From Sporothrix humicola (lineage: Eukaryota; Ascomycota; Sordariomycetes; Ophiostomatales; Ophiostomataceae), in NCBI GenBank assembly GCA_021396245.1, contig WNYE01000053.1:62001-126000 (forward strand): a DNA stretch of 64,000 nt. The letters are read 5' to 3'. A program made the translations under genes and the position numbers. The notes beneath the pieces were generated by a model. It was not told where the DNA came from. It ran no database searches and saw nothing but the letters and a program-made list of their open reading frames with translations. Below, in pieces: positions 31,310 to 43,310 of this stretch (positions are counted from its first letter, which is position 1; each line of letters opens with the position of its first letter).

Positions 31310-32806
31310 CTAATACTTCCTCATGAAAGCTGCCTTCTCCTTGACAATCATCTCGTCTGCACGGTCCAGATCCGCCTGCAAGTCATGTTCCCAGATCCAC
31401 AGGAACCGCTGGCGGAAGTTCTCGACAATCTTGTCCATGTCCTCGCCGCACTCGGCGTGGTTGAACGAGTAGAGCTCGCCGGCCTCCTGGCTGGTGCGGA
31501 CAACCTTTTGGCCGCGAGGACGACGGATCAGGTCGTAGACTGAAAAGGCAGCCGTGAGATCGTCGGCCGTCGTCAGTTTTCCCAGAATGTGCGACAAGAC
31601 CAGAGCATCCTCAATGCACTGGCCGGCGCCCGAGGCCTGGTGAGGCGTGGTGGCATGGGCCGAGTCGCCGAGCAGGCAGATGCGGCCGTTGAAGTAGATG
31701 GGCGTGTTCATGTGGTGGTGCAGCGACCACTGCAGAGGGTCGGCCCAGTCCAGCAGCTTGACAAGACGCGGGTCGACACTGTCGCCCTCGAAGTCGGCCT
31801 TCATCTGCTCCTTGGTGACGCGCTTTGTCCACTGGTCGTGGGTCCAGGGCTGGCCACGCGTAAACTTGAAGGCGACGAGGTTGCAGAAGGCGCCCCGGGA
31901 AATGGGGAAAGTAATGAAATTGACATCCTTGCCCAGGAACGACTCGGCGTCGCCGGCGTGATGCCCCAAAATCTCGAGCGCGTCGGCCATTGGGATAATA
32001 GAGCGGTAGACGTACTTGCCGCTGTACGTGGCCTTGACCTCGTCGGGCCAGCGGTCGCCCAAGACAAAGCCACGCGTCGGGCCCTTGGCGCCGTCGCTGC
32101 CGACAACTGCGTCGGCCGTCACCACGTCGCCGTCTTCGAAAGTGATGGTGACCTTTTCGCCGGGGCGGCCCTGGACAATCGACTTGACCCGCTTGTTGAA
32201 CTGCACCGTCTCGCGGGGGATCATGCTCGTCAGGATATTGAGGAGATCGACACGGTGGGCACTCGTGCGCTCGTAAGATGTGGCGCCAAACGGCGCCGGC
32301 TGCCAGCCGCGGTCTTCGCCAAAGTTGGGCTCGGCGTACAGCGCGTCCATCATGACGTGGTCCTTGCCGGGCGTCAGGTTGCCCGACGAAATGTCATTGT
32401 ACATGGTGCGCAGCTTGGGGTCGATCATATGCAGAGCGTTCAGAGCATTGGGGCCCAGACCGACACCAGCGCCGACCGTGCTGTACTTGGCGGCCGACTC
32501 GTAGAGCGTGTACGAGACATTGTTCTTGCGGCAGCCAATGGCAAAAGTGAGGCCGCCGATACCAGCGCCAATAATGGCAATGTGGAAGGGAGGTTTTGAT
32601 GGGGCCGCCTCGCCCTCCTGGGACGAGACAGAGTGCGGCATCTTGGACTTTGACTTGTCGCTGTTGGTTGAGGGCGATGCTGATTTTGTGAGAGGCTGGC
32701 TCTTGATTTCTGCCGCTGTCTTTTCTGCCGTTGTGTTTTGTTTTGAAGGGGAAGAAGAGGATGTAGAGAAGATGGACCGGAGAGATGAAAAGCACGAGGG
32801 AGACAT
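31310..32806 (-). CDS. FAD-dependent aromatic-ring monooxygenase (salicylate hydroxylase-like)
   Basis: 498 residues from the first Met. A Ser-rich 55-residue leader precedes MPHSVSS (32641), which is an equally plausible start; the leader could target an organelle. The FAD-binding motif IAIIGAGIGGLTFA follows. The DG motif (VVGSDGAKG) and the second FAD motif LLGDSAHATTPHQASGAG are intact, so this is an active class A flavoprotein hydroxylase fold. The family hydroxylates aromatic or pyridine carboxylates with NAD(P)H and O2; salicylate and 6-hydroxynicotinate hydroxylases are relatives and act by decarboxylative hydroxylation. Divergent from the decarboxylase at 33748, hence possibly co-regulated. 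Exact substrate unknown. Confidence 0.92.
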   Translation of the reverse strand: MSPSCFSSLRSIFSTSSSSPSKQNTTAEKTAAEIKSQPLTKSASPSTNSDKSKSKMPHSVSSQEGEAAPSKPPFHIAIIGAGIGGLTFAIGCRKNNVSYTLYESAAKYSTVGAGVGLGPNALNALHMIDPKLRTMYNDISSGNLTPGKDHVMMDALYAEPNFGEDRGWQPAPFGATSYERTSAHRVDLLNILTSMIPRETVQFNKRVKSIVQGRPGEKVTITFEDGDVVTADAVVGSDGAKGPTRGFVLGDRWPDEVKATYSGKYVYRSIIPMADALEILGHHAGDAESFLGKDVNFITFPISRGAFCNLVAFKFTRGQPWTHDQWTKRVTKEQMKADFEGDSVDPRLVKLLDWADPLQWSLHHHMNTPIYFNGRICLLGDSAHATTPHQASGAGQCIEDALVLSHILGKLTTADDLTAAFSVYDLIRRPRGQKVVRTSQEAGELYSFNHAECGEDMDKIVENFRQRFLWIWEHDLQADLDRADEMIVKEKAAFMRKY

Positions 32807-33747
32807 GATGGCGATGTTGTGGTCGATTTATGTAATGACCAAGCTTGAGGGTATCGAAATGTTTTGGTTTTTGTTGTGATCAATAAAGGAACGACGTCTT
32901 CCGTTAGTCAATGTGTTAGTTTGTCGTCTTTGTAGTCGTAGATGTCTTGTCGATTGTCTTGTTGCCGTCGATATCGTGATCCCGGAGACTGGCCGGTCCT
33001 CCACACTCTGTTATAAGCAGGACCATCCTTGTCGGGACTGACTTGGATGCGGCGAACAAACAGAGACACAGCCAACCAAACATGTAAAACAGGCAAAGTC
33101 CAAAGGCTGGATGCGTGGATGCGCGTGGATCACTCCAGTCGCTCCAGTCGCTTGAATGCAGTTTGGGTGAATGGCGCGTTTGTGGATTCGAATGGCCCAA
33201 GGTCGGCACGGCACATTGACGAAGAGGCCGACCAAACCAGAATGGCTTTTTGCAATGATTGGCACACTTCATTCGCAGACAAATCAAATGGAATCTTGTG
33301 CGCGATCCTTTGGCGGGGAGGCAAGGCTGCAGACTACAGTCTGCCGTCAAGCTGTCGCCGCATGTAAACAAGCCGCACTAGCACTTACACGGATGGCACT
33401 AACGCCGATTTGCACCACAATCCCGGCAGACACGCCCACAAGCACACATTACACAGCGGGGAAACGCCGGCAGGGTCCTGTCTTTGCTTTCGATCCCTTC
33501 ATTTTTCTTTACGTATCTGTTCTTGCGTCATTGTTCCTTGTTATCGTGAAGCTCCGTAGTTCGGAGAGAAGCTCTTCTGTCGCATTTCATGACCACCGTC
33601 TTCCGTCAACTTTTGCATCTTGTATCTCAGCATCTACTCTGCCAACATTGTCACTTCACATCTACTGCAAGCCACTGAGTCTGCCTTAGCTCCAAGTTTT
33701 GCATAGCATCACCAAACTCTACCAACAACATATCTTCTTTCCCAAAA
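32807..33747. other. Divergent promoter region of monooxygenase and decarboxylase
   Basis: 940 nt without coding evidence between two divergently transcribed catabolic-type genes. Confidence 0.65.
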
Positions 33748-34905
33748 ATGGCCGCTCGTGCTGGCCGCAAGCTGGTGGTTGATGTCCACAGCCATCTCTA
33801 CCCCACGGCCTACATTGACCTCCTCAAGAAGCGCTCCGATATTCCGTACGTGCGGCCGTTCCCGCCAACGAACCAGCTGTGCCTTTGCAACCGGCCGCCG
33901 CAAAACACCAGCAAGACCGGCGCCGACAATGGGGCAGCATCCAAGGTCCCGCCGGGCCGCATTCTGCACCCGCACTACTACGATGTCGCCGAGAAGCTCG
34001 CGTTCATGGACCACCACCAGATTGACATTTCCGTGTTGAGTCTGGGCAACCCATGGCTCGATTTCTTGCCGGCCGACACGGCTGCCGCCACGGCCGTCGA
34101 AATCAACGACGCCACCAACGACATCTGCCTGCCGCACGCCGACCGGCTCTTCTTCTTCGGTGCTCTCCCGCTGAGTGGCGGCGAGTCTGTCATTCTGGCC
34201 GAGATTTCCCGCTTGACGAAGCTCCCACAAGCTCGAGGCATCGTCATGGGTACTGGCGGGCTCGGCGATGGCCTCGACGATCCTGCACTCATCCCCATCT
34301 ACCAAGCCCTCGCCGACGCCAACCTGCCCATCTTCCTGCACCCCAACTATGGTCTCCCCGGCCCTGTCTGGGGTTCCCGTGGCGGCGACTACGGCCAGAT
34401 CCTGCCCTTGTCGCTCGGCTTCACAATGGAGACCACCATCGCCTTGACCCGCCTGTTCCTGTCGGGCGCGTTCGACAAGGTGCCCACGCTCCAGATCATC
34501 GTCGCCCACAGCGGTGGTTGCCTGCCATTTCTGGCCGGCCGTGTCGAGGCCTGTATCGAGCACGACAAGACCTGGGAGGCTGCCGGCAAACTGACATCGG
34601 ACCGCACAACGCTGTGGCACGCTCTGCGCAACAACATCTACCTCGACGGCGTCATCTTTGACAAGGTCGGCCTGCGCACCGCCATTGAGGCCAGCGGCGT
34701 CGACCGCGTCATGTTTGGCACCGATCACCCCTTCTTTGCGCCGCTCGACGGCGGCAAGACGTTCCCGGCCATGACGCTGAACCGGGATGCAGCAAGGGGC
34801 GTGTTTCCCGAGGGTGACGAAGCAACGACAAAAGACAAGGACGGAAACGATGGGTACGATCTGGTCATGGGCGAAAATGCGGTGCGCGTTCTAAAGTTGA
34901 GGTAG
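33748..34905 (+). CDS. Amidohydrolase-fold decarboxylase, isoorotate/ACMSD type
   Basis: Single exon, 385 residues. Metal ligands of the ACMSD subfamily are visible: DVHSHLYP near the N-terminus (HxH), His in FLHPNYGLPGP, AHSGG and Asp/His in MFGTDHPFF. Segments such as SLGNPWLDFL, RLFFFGALPLS, GLDDPALIPIY and GFTMETTIAL match my memory of the fungal uracil-5-carboxylate (isoorotate) decarboxylase, the last step of thymine salvage. Other family members decarboxylate aminocarboxymuconate semialdehyde or dihydroxybenzoates. The reaction would be non-oxidative, Zn-dependent and cytosolic. A roughly 35-residue Lys/Asp-rich insertion near the C-terminus is likely a loop. The neighbouring divergent monooxygenase supports a ring-catabolic role. 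Confidence 0.88.
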   Translation: MAARAGRKLVVDVHSHLYPTAYIDLLKKRSDIPYVRPFPPTNQLCLCNRPPQNTSKTGADNGAASKVPPGRILHPHYYDVAEKLAFMDHHQIDISVLSLGNPWLDFLPADTAAATAVEINDATNDICLPHADRLFFFGALPLSGGESVILAEISRLTKLPQARGIVMGTGGLGDGLDDPALIPIYQALADANLPIFLHPNYGLPGPVWGSRGGDYGQILPLSLGFTMETTIALTRLFLSGAFDKVPTLQIIVAHSGGCLPFLAGRVEACIEHDKTWEAAGKLTSDRTTLWHALRNNIYLDGVIFDKVGLRTAIEASGVDRVMFGTDHPFFAPLDGGKTFPAMTLNRDAARGVFPEGDEATTKDKDGNDGYDLVMGENAVRVLKLR

Positions 34906-36393
34906 TGTGGGAGTGTGATGCTAGCTGTCGTTAGAATTGAAGTCGATTGAAGCCATCGAGATTAAGAGATCATCGTGCCTTCCTCGTCTAGAGCAAACGT
35001 GAAAAGAAGAAGAAAAAAGCATGTGAAGTCAGAGGCTTAGTCACCATCTCACTTTCCTCGAGATGCGTAGTCGTGCCTTCCTCACGACGCGACGCGTGCC
35101 CCTGAACTAAGTCATCTCTGCTTGCCCTCTGGCCCAAACCCCGCCAACTCTTTCTTTTCCTTAATCATCTCTTCTTCTTCAGCCATCAATCAATCCTTCA
35201 TCCAAAGCCAACCCTTTTCCAGCTCGCCAATATCGACAATCCCGACACACCTTGCAGTTATTACCGGGATATGCTCCACCGGAGCCCGTCCTGCAGCAAG
35301 TGCGTTTCCGTCTTAGTCGATTCTGACGGCGCAGTGCAGCGAGGTTCAGTCAAGCTGCAGAAATGCAGCCAAAAACACAAGAGCAAGGCAGCATGCACGC
35401 CGTGAGGGGAAGCAGCACACAGAAGAGGCGAAAATAGTGTGAAGATTGGACTCAGAAAGAGATCAGGGGCCAAGATTGCGGAGAAATCGATAATTGATAA
35501 GCCCAGCTGTGATGCACGCTAACGGCTAGGCGATCGCGGGCTGTTTGCTTCCCGCGATTTACACCAAAAACGTGAATCTGACATCCAGCCCAGGATATCC
35601 ACCAAAGTCAAGAATCTCCACCCCAACGGCAATCATCGACGGCCCCGCTAACGCTTACAATGCTCATCAATACCTTCAACGCCGCCAACACGGCTGTGGA
35701 CTTGCCCGCGCGCGGCTGCCTGCACCCGATCTGACATCCACTCCAGACAGTCTAACAATCTCGACAAGCTCACACGATAGCATCTCGAGCAACACGATTG
35801 CCGCGATTGGCCAGACAGGATGTCTTTGACCAAGACCCGGGTATTCCCCCACAGATCCCTCATTACGTGATGGTCGGCCACTCACAATGAAAGTAAAGAG
35901 AAAGAATGGGCTGGGCTGGCCAAGTAGACTCGGCGACCCTCGCCGACGGACAACCATCGGAGGGCATCAGCGGGGCAGAGATACCAGGCCAGATACATGA
36001 CAGCCTTGTGTGTTGTGCACACTAACAGACTGTGAGGGGATCTACACGTCTTTGTATTCACCAGATGTCCGTTGGAGAAAGACATCCATGTCTGCATCAG
36101 TCCATATTAATACAGACACACTCGGCATATCAAAGTCAGAAAAGGGAAAACGTCAGAGTCAGAGTCGTCAGATCCAAAGCAAGCCAGCCAAATCAGGAAG
36201 ATTTGAACATTAAGACACCACGAAACTTACACGTCGTGAACTTGATCAACACCATCTGGCAGCCGCATCTCCGGTTCTCCACTGTCACTCTCTTTATTTA
36301 TTTACTTTACCCCTCCATTTGATACCCTGATATTCTTCTTCTTTTCCTTTTTCATTCCTTCAACAACCAACCAACCCCCTTCACATCCCCACC
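34906..36393. other. 1.5-kb spacer upstream of 5-oxoprolinase
   Basis: Several short open frames but none with family resemblance or good start context. CT-rich leader from about 36,280. Confidence 0.55.
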
Positions 36394-39300
36394 ATGACCA
36401 AGGGAATTCAGATCGCCATCGACCGTGGTGGCACATTCACCGACGTCCACGCCATTGTGCCGGGCCGCCAAGACGACATCGTCCTCAAGCTGCTGTCAGT
36501 CGACCCGCAAAACTATCCGGATGCGCCCACCGAAGGTATTCGCCGTGTCCTCGAGCAGGCGCTCGAAAAGCCCGTGCCCCGCGGCCAGCCAATCGATGTC
36601 TCGGCCGTCTCCAGTATCCGCATGGGCACGACAGTTGCCACCAATGCCCTGCTTGAGCGCAAGGGTGAACGGTCTGCTTTGCTAATCACAAAGGGCTTCC
36701 GTGACCTGCTCGTCATTGGCAACCAGGCGCGCCCGGACATTTTCGACTTGACCGTCGCCAAACCGGGTGTCCTTTACGAGAAGGTGGTCGAAATTGACGA
36801 GCGTGTCACTCTCGAGGGTTTCACAGAAGACCCCGAGAAGACGGTTATTGACCCGTCCAGCGACCCTGCTCTGGTTGTTGGTCTGTCCAAAGAAGTCGTA
36901 CGCATTATGCGCAAGCCGGACCTCGACGCCGTGCGCGCAGTCATCCAGGGCCTCTACGATGAGGGCTTCCGCAGTCTCAGCGTGTGCTTCATGCACAGCT
37001 ACACCTTCCCCGACCATGAGCTGGCTGTCGCTCGCATTGCCGAAGACATGGGCATGAGCGTCTCTGTCAGCTCTCTGCTGCAACCTATGATCAAGATGGT
37101 GCCCCGTGGCCAGTCTGCCACCGCCGATGCCTACCTCACGCCCCTTATCAAGAAGTACCTCGACAACTTCCGCCGCGGCTTTGTCGGCGAGTTGAACGAT
37201 GCCTCGACGACGCGCTGTGACTTTATGCAGAGTGACGGCGGCCTTGTCAGCTTCCGCAAGTTTTCCGGCCTGCGGGCCATTCTGTCGGGCCCCGCGGGTG
37301 GTGTCGTCGGCTATGCTCAGACTTCCTACGATCCAAAGTCGGCCAAGCCTATTATCGGCTTCGACATGGGCGGCACGTCGACCGATGTGTCGCGGTATGC
37401 CGGCTCGTATGAGCACATTTTCGAGACGACAACAGCTGGCATTGCTCTCCAGACCCCTCAACTCGACATCAACACCGTGGCAGCCGGTGGTGGTTCACGG
37501 CTGTTCTGGTCCAACGGCCTCTTCAAGGTCGGGCCCGAGAGTGCCGGTGCCCACCCTGGTCCAGCTTGTTACCGCAAGGGTGGTCCCCTGACTGTCACCG
37601 ATGCCAACCTGTTTTTGGGCCGCCTTGTCCCTGAATACTTCCCCAAGATTTTCGGCAAGAACGAGGACCAGCCTCTGGATGTCGAGGTCACTCGCACACT
37701 CTTTGAGGACCTCAAGGCCGAAGTCAACAGCGGTCTCCCTGTGGGCACGGCCAAGCTGACGGCCGAGGAGGTCGCACTTGGTTTCCTCAGAGTTGCCAAC
37801 GAGAGCATGTGCCGTCCTATCCGCACGCTGACCGAAGCCCGTGGCCATGACGCTGCCCACCACGATCTGGCCGTCTTTGGTGGTGCCGGTGGTCAGCACG
37901 CGTGCTCCATCGCTTCGGCTCTGGGCATTAGCCGTGTCGTCTTGCACCGCTTTAGTTCGATCTTGTCTGCCTACGGCATGGCCCTGGCCGACATTGTCGC
38001 CGATGTTCAGGCGCCCCTGGCGTGCGTCTTCAACGAGACCAACCTCGCTCAGATCAAGGACACCGCTGCCGAGCTACGCGTCAAGGCCGAGGCCGAACTG
38101 TTTGACCAGGGTCTGGCCGTCAACGACACGCAGGCCGAGTACGAGTTGTTCCTGCACATGCACTACGAGGGCTCGGATACCCTGATCATGATCCCCCAGA
38201 ACTCTGAGGATGACTGGGCGTTTGCCGACAAGTTCATCGAAAGACATCGTCAAGAGTTTGGCTTCACCATGCCGCGCGACGTCTTTGTCGGCGATGTGCG
38301 CATCCGTGCTGTCGGCAAGAGCAGTGCTGGCACCAGTGCCACCGTCGCTGCACAGGAGATGGAGCGTGTTGAGCGCAAGCCTGCCTCGGCGTCCGCTGTG
38401 CAACTCTCCAAGAAGGTCTACTTTGAGAACGGCCTTGGCTGGCAAGACACCCCTGTGTACCTCCTGACATCGCTTCATGAGGGCGAGCAGGTCAGCGGCC
38501 CGGCCATGATCATCGACAACACCCAGACCATCGTTATTGCACCCAACGGCGTCGCCACTGCTCTCAAGGAGCACGTCGTCATCGACATTGATGTGTCCGC
38601 CAAGCTCAACAAGAACCCCTCTGGCGGCCCCGTCCTCGACCCCGTTCAGCTCTCCGTCTTTGGCCATCGTTTCATGGGCATTGCTGAGCAAATGGGCCGC
38701 ACCCTACAAAAGACCAGTGTCAGCACCAACATTAAGGAGCGTCTCGACTTCTCGTGCGCCCTCTTCTCTGAGGATGGTAAGCTCGTCGCCAACGCTCCCC
38801 ACGTCCCTGTCCACTTGGGCAGCATGCAGTACGCCGTTCTGTGGCAGCACGAGCACTGGAAGGGCAAGCTCAAGGAGGGCGATGTCCTTGTGTCCAACCA
38901 CCCAAGTAAGTTTATGTCTTCTCCCGTTTCACTTCATTGCTTCATATACTAACCTCCCGTAGTTTGCGGTGGAACACATCTTCCAGATATCACGACCATC
39001 ACCCCCTTCTTTGACAACGGCAAGATTGTCTTTTACGTCGCCTCCCGTGGCCACCATGCCGATATTGGCGGTATCTCTGCCGGTTCCCTGCCACCCAACT
39101 CCACCGAACTCTGGCAGGAGGGCGCTGCCATTGAGTCCGTCAAGCTCGTTGAGGCCGGCGTGTTCAATGAGGAGGCCATGCGCGAGCACCTGCTGGTCCG
39201 CCCGGCTCAGTACCCCGGCTGCAGTGGTGCCCGTAACCTCTCGGACAACTTGGCCGATCTGCGCGCCCAGACGGGTGCCAACCAGAAGGGTATCAACCTT

Positions 39301-40422
39301 ATTGGTCAGCTCGTCAAGGAGTACGGCCTGGATACGGTCCTGTTCTATATGCGCGCCATCCAGGAGAACGCCGAGATTGCCGTGCGTCGCCTGCTGAAGG
39401 AAACTTTCACTCGCTTCAACGGTCAGCCCATGGAGGCCACCGAGTTCATGGACGACGGCAGCCCCATCAAGCTCAAGATCACTATTGACGGTGAGGCCGG
39501 CACTGCCGACTTTGACTTTACGGGCACTGGCCCTGAAGTCTACGGCAGCACCAACGCCCCGACCTCCGTCACCTACTCGGCCATCATCTATGTGCTCCGT
39601 TGTCTCGTCAAGGAAGACATTCCTCTCAACCAGGGCTGCCTGACGCCCATCAACGTCATCATGCCCCAGCGCACCATTCTGTCTCCCAGCGCCGAGGCCG
39701 CTGTCGTTGGCGGCAACTGTGTCACCTCGCAGCGTGTCACCGATGTCATCCTGCGCTGCTTCGACGTCTGCTCTGCCTCCCAGGGCTGCCTCAACAACCT
39801 GACCTTTGGCAAGAGCTCCCGCTTGGATGCAGACACTGGCAAGTACACCCCCGGCTACGGCTACTACGAGACCATTGCTGGTGGTGCCGGTGCTGGCCCC
39901 GGCTGGCACGGCACTGACGGTGTCCACGTCCACATGACAAACACCCGCATCACCGATGCCGAGATCTTTGAGCGCCGCTACCCCTGCTTGGTCCGCGAGT
40001 TCAGCCTGCGCCATGGTTCCGGCGGCGAAGGTGCTTTCAAGGGTGGTGAAGGTTGTGTCCGTGATATCGAGTTCCGCCAACCATTGTCAGCTGCCATCCT
40101 GTCGGATCGCCGTGTCCACCCGCCCTATGGTATGCGCGGCGGCAAGCCCGGTGCTGTCGGTGTCAACCTTTTCATCAAGAAGCTGCCCAGCGGCGAGGAC
40201 CGCGTTATCAACCTAGGCCCCAAGAACTCGATCAATGCCGCGCCTGGTGACCGCATGGTGATTATGACGCCCGGTGGTGGTGGATGGGGCAATGCCGCCG
40301 ATGCTGCTGCTCCGGGTGCCGCGCACGTCAATGGCGGCACCACCACGGCAGCGACTGGTGCGGCGTACATGCGTGGTACAGGCAGTGTGGCCGCGATCCA
40401 GTCGATGCAGAACAGTAACTAG
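36394..40422 (+). CDS. 5-oxoprolinase (ATP-hydrolysing), OXP1-like
   Basis: Two exons, 36394-38905 and 38963-40422, with a 57-nt phase-1 intron (GTAAGT, TACTAAC at 38947, TAG). Splicing restores SNHPICGGTHLPDIT. 1323 residues, full length for eukaryotic 5-oxoprolinase. Order: Hydantoinase_N (IAIDRGGTFTDVHA, MGTTVATNALLERKGER), Hydantoinase_A (LSGPAGGVVGYAQT, IGFDMGGTSTDVSRY, GAGGQHACSIASAL) and Hydantoinase_B (from about residue 745, GPGWHGTDGVHVHMTNTRITDAE). It opens 5-oxo-L-proline to glutamate with ATP in the glutathione cycle; related enzymes open hydantoin-type rings. The last 40 residues are Ala/Gly/Thr-rich. As fungi carry paralogues, a dedicated catabolic role next to the decarboxylase is possible. 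Confidence 0.95.
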
Positions 40423-40899
40423 AGTGGTGTGATGCTGGAACTCACTTTTTGTCATTTTCTTGCTTTTGGAAAAATGTTTAGAATATCATTTTGTTTCGTT
40501 CTGTTTGAACTTTTTTGGTTTGCAAGTTTACGTTGTCTAAATTAAATTAATTTTTTTCAGCCTTTCGTAAGAAACGATTCGTTGTTTATCGTTGCAGTTT
40601 ATTTCTTACATCATTAGCTTGAGTTTTTATTTTGAAATGTATGACTTGATTCAGGGGTCCGTGGACGTCGGAAATACATGTATACACGTCTCCGAACAAA
40701 TTCCGTCAACTATTTGCATTCTCCGACACACATCTCAGTGTTCCTCTGGACAGTCAATCAGCCACAGTCCCCACAACTTTCTGCATCTTGAGACTTTTTA
40801 ACATTCCAACTTTCCAACATAACGCCGATTCTCTCTTCACAAAGAAAACAACAAACTCGCAATAATTCGGTTGTAAGTTGCCAAACTAATCCTCGCCTG
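40423..40899. other. Spacer between convergent oxoprolinase and kinase genes
   Basis: AT-rich, no gene seen. Confidence 0.65.
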
Positions 40900-42142
40900 C
40901 TACACGACAAATGGGTCGTCGTCGGTCCCAAAGGCCAGCAAAAGCTGTTCAAGCACATCGTCGGCCGCCGTCAGTGAATGGTCCCAGCAGCCTTGGATGG
41001 CCGCACCACCGTCAACGCCCGTTACATTAGGAAACGTGCCTGCCTCGTACAGCTTGGCCACGTTATATTCGCTCTTAACGTCGTGGTGCGGTTCGTGGCC
41101 CGTCATAATAAAGTAGAGCACGCCGCCCAACGAAAAGATGTCGTCGGCTAGTTCAGGCGTCTTACAGAAAGACCACCCGGGCACGACGTAACGCTCGCCG
41201 GCACATATTTTATACGGCGCGCCATCAATACAGCTACCGGCAAAATCGGCAACACGGGCGTTCATGTCGGCCCCAAGTAAAACGTTACGCGGTGTTAAGT
41301 CGGCGTGGATAATGTTGTTTGCGTGTAGAGCTTGTAGACCACGGGTGACCTGGAGGGCCCAACGGCGGCGGAGCGAAGTCTCAATCTCGGGTGGTGGTCG
41401 TTCTTGTTGCGTCTCGGTTTCATGTCCGGTTATATAACCCTCGATCGCGGAGTTTTGCATATACTCGATGGTCAGGCAACAAGTTTCCGGGTCCCATACA
41501 ATCAGCTTGGGCACATACGGACACTTTGGTCCGATGCGGCGGTAAACCTCGGCCTCGGCCCGCATGGCGTCCAGATTTTGTTCTCCCCTCTCTTTGTCGT
41601 ACGGGTGGGGTTTAGGCGTCTTGACTACATGCCCTTCTGGTGTCAGCTCGATATAGGCCGTGGAACCAAAGCCAATGCCTTTGCCTTTTCGGATACGGTA
41701 AACTGTCCCGTAAGGGATCTCTTTTGGTACTTGGAAGCGACTCTCGGGCCACTCGGGGTGCAGTGCGCGCTCCCACTCCCCGGCAACTGTCATATGGTTA
41801 ATGACCTTGGGTCGGCCTTGCGGCTTCATGTCGTCCTATCGGTGAGTCAGAGAAAGCCCAGAATTAATGATCCATTTTTGGGGAGGGGGGGGGGACTAGT
41901 TTTTTTCTTTCATAAAAGGAAGAAAAACTTACTTGGTCTTTTACCACAGGTTCGGGCGCCTCACTAGTTTGGACGTCTTCTTCAGGCGCCGTGTCGAGCG
42001 CCGTTACTCCTGCTGGCTGATCAACTCGCCAGCCGCAAAAGACGGTAAAGCGACTCCACCACGAAGTGCAACGCGTGAGAGCCAGCCGCCATGCCCAGTC
42101 GAAGGCCGTTGGCAGCCGTAAAAGCTGCTGAAAAAGGGACAT
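40900..42142 (-). CDS. Small protein kinase-like protein
   Basis: Exons 42142-41933 and 41835-40900 on the minus strand with a 97-nt phase-0 intron (GTAAGT...GATAG) that contains a C-rich run. This gives 382 residues, or 391 if the Met at 42169 is used; a one-exon start at 41829 is also possible. Kinase motifs: a Gly-rich loop (GKGIGFGSTAY), Lys in GHVVKTPKP, a Glu helix (RAEAEVYRRIG), catalytic loop IHADLTPRNVLL (HAD for HRD), DFAGS in place of DFG, and a truncated C-lobe ending at LLLAFGTDDDP. Resembles the lineage-specific small kinases common in fungal accessory regions. Activity is plausible because the catalytic Asp and Asn are kept, but the altered DFG is unusual. Substrate unknown; it lies at the edge of the rearranged segment with the two pseudogenes. 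Confidence 0.75.
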
Positions 42143-42169
42143 GTTGGGCGCGAATATGCGCCGCAGCAC

Positions 42170-43310
42170 GTGGCTGGAAGAGCAAAGAAGCCGAGTGCGA
42201 GATCTGTGACCGCTCCAAGAAAGAAAGATTGCGGCATGGAGCGGACGGCAACGTAGTCGAGTCGAGCACTAAGGCGGGTTTATCCCTTTACATTCACTCC
42301 TTAGGGGCGACATTGGATCCAAAAAATCAAAGATTGTAACCAATTAACCACAGTACTCAGCAGACATGCCCCACCCCCGCCGTAAGCGAGTCGCTGAGTT
42401 GGCAAGGGCGCAGATGTGCAGTCTAGTTGAGCGGCCCGTTGCGGCGGCCATCTGGTTTGCACACCTGTGGGCGAAGAAGGGAAAATGGCAATTAGTGCCG
42501 GTTGCTGCCTACTGACTGCTACCGTGCGGTATTTGTTGGAATTAAGCATCATCTTCTTGAAAATGAAAATCTCGGCCAGCCTCAGGTGCCAAGTTCAGGC
42601 TGCCTCTGGTCGAGACTGTGTGAGACTCAGAACGTCGTCCATAGTGAAACAATTGTACAAAAATGAACCGAAAGAGATTACTTGGCCTGAGGCCACCAAC
42701 AATAACGTGACGTGCTAAGTCCGCTGGGAGGCGTCATGGAACGACATCTCGCGTGTGTGGTCTAGATGAAGGGCATAGAGGACTTGACGAAAATCCAGCC
42801 TGGCGTTGGACCATTGAGTCGAAACAACTTCATATTGGTTGGGTTTTTTTTGTTTTTTTTAAAAAAAAATTTCTTTTATTTCAATTTGTGTTTGCGTATC
42901 CACTCCTAACATGTAATTGTGCAATGCACCATTCATTTGCAAGGATCACTTTTACACTTTTACCAACACGCCGATGAACTCAGCCGGGACAGCACAAGAG
43001 AGCCCGGGAACAGGTATCGTGCCATACAAGGCCTTTAACCTTTTCGTTTATTGAGATCATAGACAAGCACTGGTAAAATTGATAAGCATGACACCCGCGA
43101 AAAGATGTATGTGCTTGCAGACAATCATCGAACGACTACTGTGCCCCCTGTGCCGCTGAGGCCAAATACTTGTAGATGCCCCTCGTTTCTTTCCATCCTT
43201 TTTTTCATACCTTTGTTTCATACATATATTTGTGCACCTTTACTATCTAGCGTTTGGATCTCCTTATTGGGAACATTGTATTGGGACCCGATTTCTTACT
43301 AGACAAAAAG
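42170..43310. other. 1.1-kb spacer
   Basis: No gene recognised. Contains T- and A-homopolymers near 42,845 and AT-rich sequence before the broken DUF4246 gene. Confidence 0.55.

Noticed and set aside
35545..35881. Short open frames on both strands upstream of the oxoprolinase
   Set aside because: No domain, no good start and no conserved composition.
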